Shown here one piece after another: positions 41,180 to 51,299 of a DNA stretch of 64,000 bases. A model generated the notes under the pieces. That model saw only the letters and a program-made list of their open reading frames with translations. It had not been told where the DNA came from and made no database searches. The translations under genes and the position numbers were made by a program. Source of the stretch: Liolophura sinensis (taxonomy: Eukaryota; Mollusca; Polyplacophora; Chitonida; Chitonidae); assembly GCF_032854445.1 (NCBI RefSeq), contig NC_088300.1, positions 16,399,191 through 16,463,190 on the forward strand, read 5' to 3'. Numbering within the stretch: position 1 is the stretch's first letter; every line of letters begins with the position of its first letter.

Positions 41180-43973
41180 TGTGTGTGTGAAGTTGTGGGA
41201 ATTGGGAATTGGGAATTCGTGCAGGTTGATAACTTTCGAAATTGCGATTGTGAAAGAATTAGGGCTACAGCTAGAGAGTTCACCACTTGTCTGCATAATT
41301 TATAAACTAGAGATAAAACTACAATACTGAATAGGCATTTTGCCGGTTATGCAAGTGAATTCTAGTTTGAGTGCAATTCGAAATTTTCATTCAGATTATC
41401 AGTCAGTCAATCAGTTATTGAATAGTATTTGCTGTGGCTCGTTAGTATGAAGTATCTAACACATTTTGGAACTGCGTAATTTAAATATAATATTCTACCC
41501 CACACTCAAAAACATGTCATTCTGACATATTAACGGCGGCCTAATTTATGGGCTGAGTATACGCCAGAGCTCAGAAGAAATCATCATGAATATATAATAT
41601 ATACACGCGACCCTGACTGTTCTATCTATACAGTGCTAAATAACGACAGAACCCACACAGGCGGCCATGCATATAACTACCAGGAAGTTTACATTACGGT
41701 AATTTGATACCCAGAAGGATTAACAGTTTGAAACAATATAAGATGTGAACACGCACTTGTCCTATTATAGTTACCATTGCCTTGAAGCATTAAAGTTGCC
41801 CACTCTCAATGCCTGTGCGGTCTTGGACCACTTGCGCGGTCTTACTTTCGTTTATTGAATTAAATTTCAAAAGATAGCTATGACAGGCCAACACTGCATA
41901 CAGCTAAATATTTATTTATTTATTTTAATTGCTGTTTTACGCCGTATTCAAGAATATTTCACTTATACGATTGCGGCAAGCATTATGGTAGGAGGAAACC
42001 GGGAAGAGCCTTGTGCTTAATAGCTATACTTAATTAATACATTTAGTGAAATCAGCATGACGCCCGGTGTAATTAATATGCAAATGTGTAAATATTTGCC
42101 ATGTTCATAAACATGCAAGACTTATTTTTGCATAGACGAAGGAGAGACGGTGAGGCGTAAATGAGGTATAAAATATACATGCACGTAGAATCAAGGATAA
42201 ACAAAGGGTATCCGTAAAAATAAAAACAATGTGTATCGGCTTATACATGTAGGTACTGTATCTTACATGACAGTAAACAGTGGTGGCTGAGCGAGGCCTC
42301 CATTGGCTCAGAATGTAGATTCATGCATACATATTGATACAGCTGAATAGGAGGACAGTACACAGTATAAATATATTTTGTACTAAACAGGCTGCAAAAG
42401 ATATATTGTGAAATGGGATGTAATAGAGACAATGTATGTGGAATCGGGCGTAACAGAGACAATGTATGCGTAATTGAGGCGTAACAGAGACAATATATAT
42501 GTGAAATGGGATGTAACAGAAACAACGTATATGTGGAATGGGGCGTAACAGAGACAATGTATGTGGAATCGGGCGTAACAGAGACAATGTATGCGTAATT
42601 GAGGCGTAATAGAGACAATATATATGTGAAATGGGATGTAACAGAAACAACGTATATGTGGAATGGGGCGTAACAGAGACAATGTATATGTGGAATGGGG
42701 CGTACTAGAGACAATGTATGTGGACTGGGGCGTAAAAGAGACAATGTATGTGGAATGGGGTGTAACAGAGACAAGGTATGTGAAATAGGATGTAACAGAG
42801 ACAATGTTAATGTGGAATGGAGCGTGATAAAGACAATGTATGTGGAATGGGGCGTAACAGAGACAATTTAGTGAAATGGGATGTACTAGAGATAATGTAA
42901 ATGTGGAATGGGGCGTGGCAGAGATAATGTATGTGGAATGGGGCATAACAGACAATGTATAAGTCGAATAGGCGTAATACAGACAATGTATGTGAAATGG
43001 GTTGTAACAGAGACAATGTAAATGTGTGACGAGGCGTATTAGAGACAATGTAAATGTGGGATGGGGCGTAATAGAGACAATAAAATACTAAAGATAATGT
43101 ATATGGAATAGGGAGTACTAAAGACAATGTATATGAAATGGGGCGTAATACAGACAATGTACTTAGAATTGGGCGCAACAAAGACAATGTGTGTGGAATG
43201 GGTTGTAATAGAGACAATGGACGAAGGCACAATGTATACAAGGATGACTGGGGTTCAAGGAAAGAGGGTGCGTATATACCGAACTGGTAAACAGACACAA
43301 CACCTTCGTATTAACCGATGAGTTCAATAGCATCTCACCATGAAGTCATGTTTTGTACCAGAACGGATTCTCAGTGCAGGCTGGGCTCAAATCAGCTAGA
43401 ATCAGCTATACTGGACCGGACGGCTCATCTAATTCATGTATGTATATACACATTTCATCACCACGATTTCCCCAACTAAGACATTATTCCCACCAAAAAC
43501 TTTGAGAATATATCACCGCGTGTAGCATGATAGGACCGGATTAAGTGTCCTGTGCAAATCCAGCTATGCAACAATAACGAGGTCAGCAATATGTGGCCGA
43601 TAATTCAGTCAAGCAGAACGGAATAGCCATCTAACATACGCTCCGCTTGACTGTACCTATAAATAGTCATAATTTGGTAGTAAATAAAACAATGCACGAG
43701 GATGATTCATTAAGACACTGTAGTGTAGGAGTTTCAATTCCTTTGTGTGGCGGTGCCGCTTCGGTTTGCGTGCGTGTGTGATGAGACAATGCACGTTTCC
43801 AGACTACATGGGGGATATGGGTAAGTAGCCTCGGGCCTGACATGCCCTGTACAAGCTCTGGACATGGGTCAGAACATCATGCACCCCTGCCCCTCTCACA
43901 CTGTGGCTGACTTACCTGTTTTCTCTGGCCTGTGAGAGATACCACCGGCTGCCCCGTTGGTACTGTTAGTCAT
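28588..43973 (-). CDS. HSD3B: 3-beta-hydroxysteroid dehydrogenase-like SDR, complete, 4 coding exons
   Basis: Joined exons on the minus strand: 43973-43916, 32680-32516, 30704-30543, 29363-28588. All three introns are phase 1 and GT-AG. The total is 1161 nt, exactly 386 residues plus TGA. The protein has the SDR Rossmann motif GGCGFLG (G37, G40, G43), the HTASIVD region, IYTSSSE at about 146-152, the catalytic YxxxK as Y181/K185 (DYSNTK), RPCGIYGEGD, and a hydrophobic segment about 305-333 as in membrane-bound 3-beta-HSDs. Family members oxidise 3-beta-hydroxysteroids or sterols with NAD+, and some also isomerise the double bond. Substrate and isomerase activity cannot be read from sequence. 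Length matches the family (about 360-390). Sterol-4-alpha-carboxylate dehydrogenase (NSDHL) or SDR42E-type relatives are alternatives. It is convergent with the Dispatched-like gene. Confidence 0.88.
29430..29573 (+). mobile_element. SINE family A, 3' half
   Basis: GGCCGTGGGTTTCCCCCGGG, then GTGAAATATTCTTGAGTACG, GCGTAAAACACCAATC and an (AAAT)n tail. In the last intron of the HSD3B-like gene. Confidence 0.85.
29910..30175 (-). mobile_element. SINE family A, near full length
   Basis: Reverse-oriented: GTACTCAAGAATATTTATAA tail, GGTGGGAGGAAACCGGACAG, then TTGAACTCACAGCGACTGCA (box B region) and a tRNA-like end TTTGGCTAACCACTCGACCA. Confidence 0.85.
30543..30704 (-). CDS. HSD3B: HSD3B-like gene, coding exon 3
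   Basis: Minus-strand acceptor TCTCCTCAG, donor G|GTGAGA, phase 1-1, residues 76-128. It encodes VKGDLRKRACLDLVCEGV, then VFHTASIVDISTLQD, then SVNVEG. All are landmark segments of the 3-beta-HSD family (GD, HTAS, NVxG). Confidence 0.9.
32235..32465 (+). mobile_element. SINE family B copy abutting the exon 2 donor of the HSD3B-like gene
   Basis: AACTTGCCAAAGGTCAGTGG, then TCGGTTTCCTCCAACCTACA, then GACCGTCATGGTATAAATGA. It ends only about 50 bp from the minus-strand donor at 32515. Confidence 0.65.
32516..32680 (-). CDS. HSD3B: HSD3B-like gene, coding exon 2 (NAD-binding GxxGxxG)
   Basis: Minus-strand acceptor CGTTTTCAG, donor C|GTAAGT, phase 1-1, residues 21-74. It encodes VVLVIGGCGFLGRHLVRLLA, the beta1-turn-alphaA dinucleotide-binding motif, followed by an acidic strand end (LDIQD) that fits NAD preference. 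Confidence 0.9.
32909..32954. repeat. (TA)n-(GA)n compound microsatellite
   Basis: About 26 bp of TA followed by about 20 bp of GA. Confidence 0.95.
33492..33535. repeat. (TG)n-(TA)n compound microsatellite
   Basis: About 26 bp of GT followed by about 16 bp of TA. Confidence 0.95.
33536..35125. other. Intron 1 of the HSD3B-like gene: no recognised element
   Basis: Unremarkable intronic DNA on both strands; no exon or mobile element recognised. Confidence 0.4.
35126..35230. repeat. Three perfect-length 35-bp tandem copies
   Basis: Units at 35126, 35161 and 35196, each starting GAAGATG(A/C)CATCAAATCC and ending CGACTTATGTCG, with only two base differences. Confidence 0.95.
35683..35745 (-). 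mobile_element. SINE family A tail fragment
   Basis: (TTTA)n, then GTTTTACGCTGTACTCAAGA and ATATTTCACTTATACGAC. Confidence 0.75.
35912..36040 (-). mobile_element. SINE family A, truncated
   Basis: (TTTA)n, GCCGTACTCAAGAATATTTC, GGCCAGCACTATGGTGGGAG, GAGCCCGGGGGAAACC; then homology is lost. Confidence 0.85.
36041..38245. other. Intron 1 of the HSD3B-like gene: no recognised element
   Basis: No repeat family or exon recognised; open frames up to 125 codons have no support. Confidence 0.4.
38262..38284. repeat. Short (TA)n
   Basis: About 22 bp of TA dinucleotides. Confidence 0.9.
38353..38695 (-). mobile_element. SINE family C, near full length
   Basis: Left edge (GTGA)n, then GTTTAACGTTGTACTTAACA and ATTTTCCAGTCATATGACGA, then TGCTTCACTGAGACGCCTTA and GTTGAACGCCAAGCGAGGAA. 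On the minus strand the tRNA-like head has GGTTCGAGTGAC as a box B match. I recognise this as a widespread mollusc repeat from memory. Confidence 0.75.
38979..39092. mobile_element. MITE-like foldback element, GGGGCC family, copy 5
   Basis: Left end GGGCCCCGTTACACAAAGCG then CACGTA; right end TACGTGCGCTTTGTGAAACG then AACCCC. 26-bp inverted ends with few mismatches; total about 114 bp. Confidence 0.75.
39093..41100. other. Intron 1 of the HSD3B-like gene: no recognised element
   Basis: No repeat family, exon or RNA gene recognised. Confidence 0.4.
41112..41189. repeat. (GT)n microsatellite
   Basis: About 78 bp of GT with one GTAT interruption. Confidence 0.97.
41908..42020 (-). mobile_element. 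SINE family A, truncated
   Basis: (TTTA)n, GCCGTATTCAAGAATATTTC, GGTAGGAGGAAACCGGGAAG; the head is missing. Confidence 0.85.
42410..43225. repeat. 30-33-bp minisatellite with a 125-bp higher-order unit
   Basis: About 25 units of AGAGACAATGTATGTGGAAT followed by GGGGCGTAAC variants. A four-unit block is duplicated with a 125-bp period (AATGTATGCGTAATTGAGGC at 42461 and 42586). Reverse frames give long Ser/Thr/His-rich artefactual ORFs. In intron 1 of the HSD3B-like gene. Confidence 0.9.
43226..43915. other. 5' end of intron 1 of the HSD3B-like gene: nothing recognised
   Basis: Between the minisatellite and the exon 1 donor; no motif worth naming. Confidence 0.4.
43916..43973 (-). CDS. HSD3B: HSD3B-like gene, coding exon 1 (start codon exon)
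   Basis: On the minus strand an ATG at 43973-43971 opens a 19-codon stretch (MTNSTNGAAGGISHRPEKT), ending phase 1 at the consensus donor GTAAGT. The single leftover G joins exon 2 as G|CT (Ala), restoring the frame of the Rossmann exon. Total length and phase fit exactly. It encodes a short polar N-terminal extension before the NAD-binding fold. The 11.2 kb distance to exon 2 lowers certainty somewhat. Confidence 0.72.
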
Positions 43974-43979
43974 GACGTT

Positions 43980-44470
43980 CGCCTGGCTGCCTAACAGTCG
44001 TTCTGTGGGTAGCCTACGTTGTCTTCGTAACCTCTCCCCGAGTGTTGGGGCCTATAGCCTGTGCCTGATGTGGATTGTAATACAGCCCCACGGAATCGGA
44101 GCTGGCTCAGACTGGGTGTTGACCACGGTCGGTTCCTCGGGACTGCAGGGTTGACTTGGTGTGCTGAGACGGACTCCTGCCACTCATTGCTCCGTTTTAA
44201 ACCCGGCTGCAATTAAAATACATCATCATTAGTCAAACATGAGTCTGTATGTAGAGTATGTAGGCTCTGTAGCGCGCAGTGAGTCAACTTGCTACAGACT
44301 GCAGTCCACGATTGACACGCTCCACTGTCGTATTGCCCGCCTTAGATATTAATGTCGTGAGCCGGTCGGGTTCGCATTCACACGATTTCGGCTTGACACC
44401 ACAAAGTAGTTCGGTAGTGTCGACTGCACGAAACGTGTCACGTGTCGGATCGTGACGTCAGGGAAACGGT
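43980..44470 (-). promoter_or_regulatory. Candidate promoter of the HSD3B-like gene (CRE and E-box)
   Basis: The region upstream of the minus-strand start codon is richer in GC and CpG than its surroundings. It holds a palindromic full CRE, TGACGTCA, at 44453-44460 and an E-box, CACGTG, at 44439-44444, 14 bp apart and about 470-490 bp upstream of the ATG. CREB-type and bHLH factors bind such sites in steroidogenic genes of other animals. Here the sites are only sequence matches, and no TATA box or transcription start is visible. Confidence 0.35.
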
Positions 44471-45180
44471 GCGGATGACTGACGGTGGTGTTCCAAGTAT
44501 TTGTTTAGAGCAACAGCTTGCGAATAGTGCCCTTTTCTGAATGCTGTGACACTCGAGTTCTCGCTTTGTGTTTTTGTTGTTGTTGCAGCAGCTTTGTACG
44601 GCCAGGAAAACGTGTTACTCGATACTTGCCCAAGCCTCTTCATTCTTAATCACATCTCTGGCGTATGTCATACAAACAAGTCGTTTTTATTTTTAGACTG
44701 CTGACAATTAAACTGATAACTGTCTGACTGGATGCAAAAATAAAATGATTAAACAGAAGTATTAAAAAAACAAGCAAGTTTCATGACTTTTCATAACTTA
44801 TTTGCTTGCATGCACGTACTCTTGTCTCTCGATCAGTATAGATATTTAAAGGTGATTTATAGGTTAGCAGATCTTTTTTATTTTATTTCTAATTTTCAGT
44901 TTATTGTTATATATTATTTAATTCATTATATATTAATGACAAATTAAACACTAAAATTAAAATATTCCCTTGACTATACGCCTACTGCGCAAAACACCAA
45001 TCCAAAAAAATAAATAAACATTATTTTTAAGAATAAATTGTAAGAATGAAGTTATATAAAACAGTCACCAATGTATTTATTCTGAGTACGGAATTTACAA
45101 TATATTTTTATGTGTTCACGAAATGATGTTAATAACGCGGTTGATTACGTTATACCATGCATCGCCTGTATCGTATGTTT
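44471..45180. other. AT-rich intergenic DNA
   Basis: No gene or repeat family recognised. Confidence 0.4.
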
Positions 45181-45181
45181 T

Positions 45182-45183
<2 letters not shown>

Positions 45184-45251
<68 letters not shown>
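45184..45251. repeat. (TA)n microsatellite
   Basis: About 68 bp of TA dinucleotides. Confidence 0.97.
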
Positions 45252-45253
<2 letters not shown>

Positions 45254-45576
45254 GTGAAGTCGCTAGAAGTTCATTGAACGATATTGATTCTCGTCTAGGT
45301 GTCTAGGCCTATATCAAGTAACGCATGGGGATGTCTGACGTGTAAGCCTATGCCTTCAGCATAATATAAGCGCATCAAGCATGCAGTGGTACTGGGCTTG
45401 GTAATCGATTTCATGTCCATCTGTATACTGTGTGTTATCTGATGACTCGTGATTTACTACATATAGGCCTATCGTGTCAGTTCTAAGACAGACTGAAGAC
45501 AAGTTTGTCTAGATTACACGGAAGGCACGAGAAAACAGAACCCGGGAAAATTCTTTATTGCTTGTCTGAAAAGGGA

Positions 45577-45668
45577 TTATTTATTCATTTATTTATTTAC
45601 TTATTTATTTTATTGATGGTTTACGCCGTACTCAAAACTATTTCACTTATTCTGTGGAGTCCAGCATT
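45577..45668 (-). mobile_element. SINE family A tail fragment
   Basis: (TTTA)n, GTTTACGCCGTACTCAAAAC, TATTTCACTTATTCTG; degraded after that. Confidence 0.7.
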
Positions 45669-46294
45669 AGAGTGAAAGGGGATTAGAGTGACTAGCTTTT
45701 TATAGCAAGCATATTTTGTTCGACGCTGTGAAGTGCCCGTGGTATTATCTTTATGTAGAAATATTCGCTATTTTCCAAAGTTACGTAACCATTCATTGGC
45801 CAATCACCACTACAAAACTGGTGCGGAAGGAAAGGGTGGGTAAACAATTTTCAAGTTTCATTATCATTACGTGGTAAATGATAATACCACCTTTTGTGAC
45901 AATTTCTGGTAAATGAATGAAATAATGAGTTCCGATGTCCGGGGACAGGAAACATGGGATGTAATCATGTATAGGCCTAAATACTTGTGACCTCGACATT
46001 TCCATGTATAGGTGCATTTTCAGATCTTTGCACGACAGGGGAGAGGCGGGTTCAGCCAGTGAGGTAATTCACCGTGTATTAACGTGTTTTCTTCATGCGT
46101 GTCCCCGAGTACATAGTACGTAAGAAGTTTTTGTCTTATGTACGACAACGGATATGTCTGTGCATGGAGGTAAGTGCAGTGCCCGAAGTAATGCATCACC
46201 GGGCATACTGTATGGTATATTTGAGAAAGCTATCGACACAGCCACATCCAAATCACCGAGAGCTGGATTCGAACATGCGACCTCATTGCACAGA

Positions 46295-46321
46295 CGGGGG
46301 GAGGGGAGGGGGGGGGGGGGT
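46295..46321 (+). repeat. G-rich tract with quadruplex pattern
   Basis: Runs of 6, 4 and 12-13 G separated by single A. Next to it, on the minus strand, is GTTCGAATC (46269-46277 region), a box B-like match without the rest of a tRNA, probably a SINE remnant. Confidence 0.8.
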
Positions 46322-46567
46322 TCGCCAGAGGCCAGTGGATTTATCAAACGAGCAACGCGCACAGTCAAAAGAACTTGCTTTAAAGTTTTATTCCAGTCAG
46401 GAATAACGCTGCATGTTCTCACCGCCTGCAGCCGATCTGTCCCAATGTATTCGTGGGTTCTAACCCAGTTTTCGTCGGCTCGGATGCTAATTTGCTGAAT
46501 TTTTAAGAAGTTTGCCAGGTATAAATGCAGAAAGACTAGCGAAAGACAGTTGTTTACCCTGGAAAAT

Positions 46568-46612
46568 TGGTGGGGGGGAGGGGTAGTGAGTGAGGTGGGA
46601 GAGAGAGGGGGT
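46568..46612 (+). repeat. Second G-rich tract
   Basis: GGTGGGGGGGAGGGGTAG, then GGTGGGAGAGAGAGGGGG; four or more G-runs within 45 bp, directly left of a SINE. Confidence 0.75.
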
Positions 46613-46617
46613 CCTCA

Positions 46618-46858
46618 GCAGCCGAATGATTAGTGTGCTAGTGCAGTGAGCATCTCACCAAAACTGCCGCTGTTAGTCCAACTTACACCAGCTTCCTTTC
46701 CTGTCAAACGTGGGAATGTAAGCCTATGCGGATGGTCATGAGTTTCCCCGGGCTCTGCCCACGGTTCCTCCCACTATAATACTAGTAACCGTCTTCTAAG
46801 CAAAATATTTTTACATACGGCGTGAAAATTCACTTAATGAAACAAAATAAATAAATAC
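46618..46858 (+). mobile_element. SINE family A, near full length but diverged
   Basis: Head GATTAGTGTGCTAGTGCAG, then GGATGGTCATGAGTTTCCCC and GGGCTCTGCCCACGGTTCCT, with a degraded tail and AAATAAATAAATA end. Confidence 0.75.
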
Positions 46859-49735
46859 TTCGTGAATTCAGGTTTACATCATAAGGACCGTCGTCACAGA
46901 TATATTAGTGAAATATTCTTGAGTATATGGCTATAGATTCCAATTTAACAGAGCATAAATTTTACATTCCAAAGTGACAGTAAACTCGTATATTCATCAT
47001 ACAGAGTACACTGTTAAGAAAATATGTATCATGCAAAATCATGCAAACTCATGCAGCGGAGCAGAAACGAAACAAACGCCTGAAAGAAAATGTGAAAGTG
47101 TATAAAATACCGTGCTGTGGCGTTGAATTTCCAAGTGTAACAGATCAAACCAAATTCCTTCCAAAGCGAATGCCATGTCTTTGTTTTGGTGTTGGACTAC
47201 GTGGGGGATTTCTTTATTGTGGTCATTGGATATGGTAGTATAAACAGTGGGTTACGGCGAGTGAGCACATATATATATAACTAAATCAGGCCCCTTCGGT
47301 ACCTTTAAACGGTACAACACAAAGTACCACAATCTACTCAACAACTCTGAGATGTGGACGTTTTCACTGTTTACAAAGACATTAAGGTCCCGTCCTGGGC
47401 CAGTTCACCTCGCCCCCTTAAACGTTCAGGGAGACCCCACACGATGTTTGGTACACTCGTACTTAAATCTTGTAATCACCAAAGTAGATCAACATCCACA
47501 AAAATAATGCACTGCGTCAACTGCCAAGAGATTAACTCCATTGAAAAAGAATTATTGACCGTGAAGGTCACTGCATGCGTATTATACCCATTAAGTTCTG
47601 CTTTCAAAGTTCTGTCGTATTTCTAACACAGTCTTAAATGTGATGTGATTATTACAGTAAACATGTGAAATATTTACACTGCAAAATCGAGGATATTTTC
47701 AATGAATATAAATAGTCCAGTTAGTAAACATAATTTGTTAAATTGTAACAGAAATGAATTTTAAAACGAAACACTTACTATTAGTTTATAGGATACAATT
47801 TCCTATACTCACAATTCAAATCGTAATGTGATCTGCTTATACCCTTAGAAGCTTATAGTTTTTGCCAACAGAATATGAGAGTATTTATATTGTCCCACTT
47901 GCGCACGGTTAGCGACAGAGTATATAGAGTAGGCACCTATATACAGTACAATACTATCTGCCCGGATCGTCGCTGCAAGCTTAGGAGAACAAACAATAGA
48001 ATGCTTATCACCAGACTACGGATTACTGGAGAGGTTAGGCTAGCGACATGGGTCACTGAATCATAGTCAGTGTAGAGAGATCACTAACAACCATGCGAAG
48101 CTAAAAAAAAGTAAGGCTGATGAGACATTTTATGTCTGAAATCGATCAGATATGTTTCGAGCTTCGATTCACATTAACACTGTATTATGAAATCTCATCT
48201 GGCAAGGAAGAAATGTGGTAGGCCTATGAAACGGGTATGAGAGTGAAGCTAATTCGGCCTATATCCTATAAGCACTGTTATCTTTGTTAAGTTTACAGTT
48301 CGCACTTTCACTGCACAGGTATTATAATACTGCTTTCATCTGAAAAGTTGCAAGAACGCTAAACTCCATATTCGCTATAACGAAATCAAATTTTCTATAC
48401 TTGCCAAGAATATCTCAAATTATTGCCTCCCAACCGGGACGTGCTCTCAGTAAATATCAGATTCGTACACCCGTACTATTTATAGTGTTAAAATGATTCT
48501 AAACTTTGAAAAAGTAAAAAGTGACCAGCTTTATAGGCCTAAATTTTAGGAACTTTAGTCTCGATTTTGAACGGTAACACGTGTATAGATGAGACTGATA
48601 TTTTGCGAAAGATGATTATTCGGGCTATTCTAAAATAATATAGCTGGACATATAGGGCCTACTCACCTATATATAGGATTAGGCCTAAAATTTATAGTGT
48701 TGGTTTTCTTACCTATATAGCTGGTGCCAGCTGTAGTCGCCAAGTAGCGCTAGTCTATGCCGTATAAAACAAACCTGTAGGCCCTACGACTGGTCAGCAA
48801 ATACTTTGGTTAATATGTAGACCGCTATAATGCGTATTATATAAAGTGCCTGACGTTTGGCTGAGTATGTCAGTGTTCGTCAGCTGGAATGAAGCTTCTC
48901 TGGCGCTGAACGGATGGTATTATATAAAGCGACACGACAAACGCTCGTCAGCTGGACTCGGACGCCATCTTATTGACGGCAAATGTTCCTTTTCCAGCTC
49001 ATCACGACGTTGTATTAAAAACAGAACAACGTTACAGTAGAAAATGACACAATGTAACACTGCAAATTTTGCACTTCAGTCAGCTTTTGACGTAACCATG
49101 GACGGAGTTCCTACTTCCCACTAGCACCACCTCAAGCCATTAAAACATGCATGTCGCCTCCCCATTGTGCCTAATAATGGTTGAAGCCAGGCCCTAAGTT
49201 TTGTACTTAGCCTAAAAAAAATTGTGTTACATTATATTAAATATGAACTAAAACTGCTGCTGTTATACTTTGACTTTGGATAACTGTATTGGCTGCTGAG
49301 TTTGGTAAAAATATAAATATAAAATATGACCTAATACCAGTATTAGCTAATACACTTTCGAAGAACTGGGCCATGGATTTTAAATGATTTAGCCTGGTGT
49401 CTGACTAAGATAATTTTCACCATCCATAAATCTGACGCCGCCACTACGGTGTCCGAGAGGCATAAGAGGCAGAATCGTCTGAACGCTATTCATACCTAAT
49501 ATATATAACACGGTACATAATTCTAATGCTTGAGGCAGATGATAGAACTTTACATAGGCCTATTTGGACATAAAATACGGGAAAAATAGTCCAATCTCAA
49601 CCAAACAACATTCGTTCGAAAGCTGACACACTAAGATTTACATTGGTGTGTGAATCGGCAAACAAGCATGTTTTCACTTGACTACACGAAGCCGGAAACC
49701 CATAAGTCTGTACGTATTGTGTTTAGTAGGAGAAA
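46859..49735. other. Intergenic DNA without a recognised gene
   Basis: Only a short SINE tail fragment (GTGAAATATTCTTGAGTATA at about 46910-46930) is recognised. Open frames are short and unsupported. Confidence 0.4.
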
Positions 49736-49740
49736 TCCGG

Positions 49741-50008
49741 TAACGTTGGTTAGCGCGCTAGTGCAGCGTAATGACCCAGGGGCCTCTCACCAATGCGGTC
49801 GCTGTGAGTTCAAGTCCAGCTCATGCTGGCTTCCTCTCCGGCTGTACGTGAGAAGGTCTGCCAGCTACCTGTGGATGGTCGTGGGTTTCCATCGGGCTCT
49901 GCCCCGTTTTCTCTCATCATAATGCTGGCTACTGTCGTATAAGTGACATATTCTTGAGTACGGTGTAAAACACCAATTAAATAAATAGATAAATAAATAA
50001 ATAAAAAA
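49741..50008 (+). mobile_element. SINE family A, best full-length copy
   Basis: tRNA-like head: GTTGGTTAGCGCGCTAGTGC (box A region) and GTTCAAGTC (box B, 49808-49816). Centre: CCTCTCCGGCTGTACGTGAG and GGATGGTCGTGGGTTTCCAT. Tail: ATTCTTGAGTACGGTGTAAA, then an (AAAT)n end. This is the reference copy used here for the family. Confidence 0.9.
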
Positions 50009-50837
50009 TTAATTAATCAAAGTGTGGATGTTGTTAAACCATGATTCAATGCAGGCGTACCCCTACGTATACAGTTTTCATTGGTACACGTTCAAAAGAA
50101 AGCGGTTCGCCAGTCAGGTTGATAAGTACAATATTGGGAAGAACAGTATAACCGGACGATATTCTCTCAGCAGATTGTTAAATTTTCTTTTGTGCTTTAT
50201 CTTTACTTCGCCCATCTGTCGGTCAACACTAAATTTAGGATGATGCTTTTAGCAGTGATTTTCAACCAAGTACCTGACTGTTGGAGCTTTTCTAATTCAA
50301 ATAGCTGGTAATGCTTGCTGAAGTTTCTTTCCAGTCACTCTCCAGTGGCTTGTTTGAGTAGTCATCTGTGGTAACCGGGTCACAACTTGTAATAATGAGC
50401 GAAGTATCCAGATCACCGTTTCACTGATCAGTTAAGCATAACACACTAGGAGTGTTTACCCGAAAAACTATCGAGAGAGAAAACATCATCTTAACTCAGT
50501 ATTTCGGCATATGTTTTTTTCGCGATCATCAGAAAAGTACAGAATAGTTCACACGCACTTGAGATCATGAACGGGATTGAAGACCTCAGTTTTCCTGCCC
50601 GGTGTTGGAGCGTACCTGTTTGTGTGATGCTTGAAAATAACTTTACGTTCTATCATAACATAATGAAGGCTGACCTTATACTAAGTTTTAATTTTTCGAT
50701 TTTTTATTATTTTTGATCCATCAGGAAACCCGCATTATAACATAACCAATGGTAGTTATAGATCACAAGACTAAAATAGGGCCTATGTGAAATATGAAGA
50801 TAAGAACAAGAGCAGTGTAAGATAAGCATGATGATTA
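50009..50837. other. No recognisable feature
   Basis: Intergenic DNA between two SINEs. Confidence 0.4.
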
Positions 50838-51045
50838 TTTGTTTGATTGTTGTTTAACGCTATAGTCAAGAAATTTTTTTTTATTTTATAAAATATATGG
50901 GTGGAGGAAACGAGAGTGCAGGGGATAAACCACCGACCTGTGGCATGTTACTGACGAACTTTTCCACAGGTGACGTAGGAATATATACAGCAAATTGTCT
51001 TCAGTGAGCGTCAGACCGCTCAAACGGTCACACTTTAAGCGTCGA
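50838..51045 (-). mobile_element. SINE family B copy
   Basis: GTTGTTTAACGCTATAGTCA tail module, GGGTGGAGGAAACGAGAGTG, ATAAACCACCGACCTGTGGC, ACTGACGAACTTTTCCACAG, then CCGCTCAAACGGTCACAC at the head end. Confidence 0.75.
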
Positions 51046-51299
51046 CGACCACAGCGGGAGAGTACAACACAACAAAATTGTGTATATTTATGCAAATATA
51101 TTTATGCAACAAAGGCATTTTTTTATTGCTATATATGTTTCTGTATTGTTTTGATGTGTATACCGATAGCCATTCAAATTGTATTTTAATATTATTTAGC
51201 ATTAAAATCATGTGATTGGGGTGTTATTTTTTTACACCAATAAAATCCACCGTACTGATTAATTTAATCAGAAAGTCAGGTTAACTTAATCTCACATCT

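Noticed and set aside
42241-43298. Overlapping minus-strand frames of 160-220 codons
   Set aside because: Minisatellite artefacts in intron 1 of the HSD3B-like gene; no splice or domain support.
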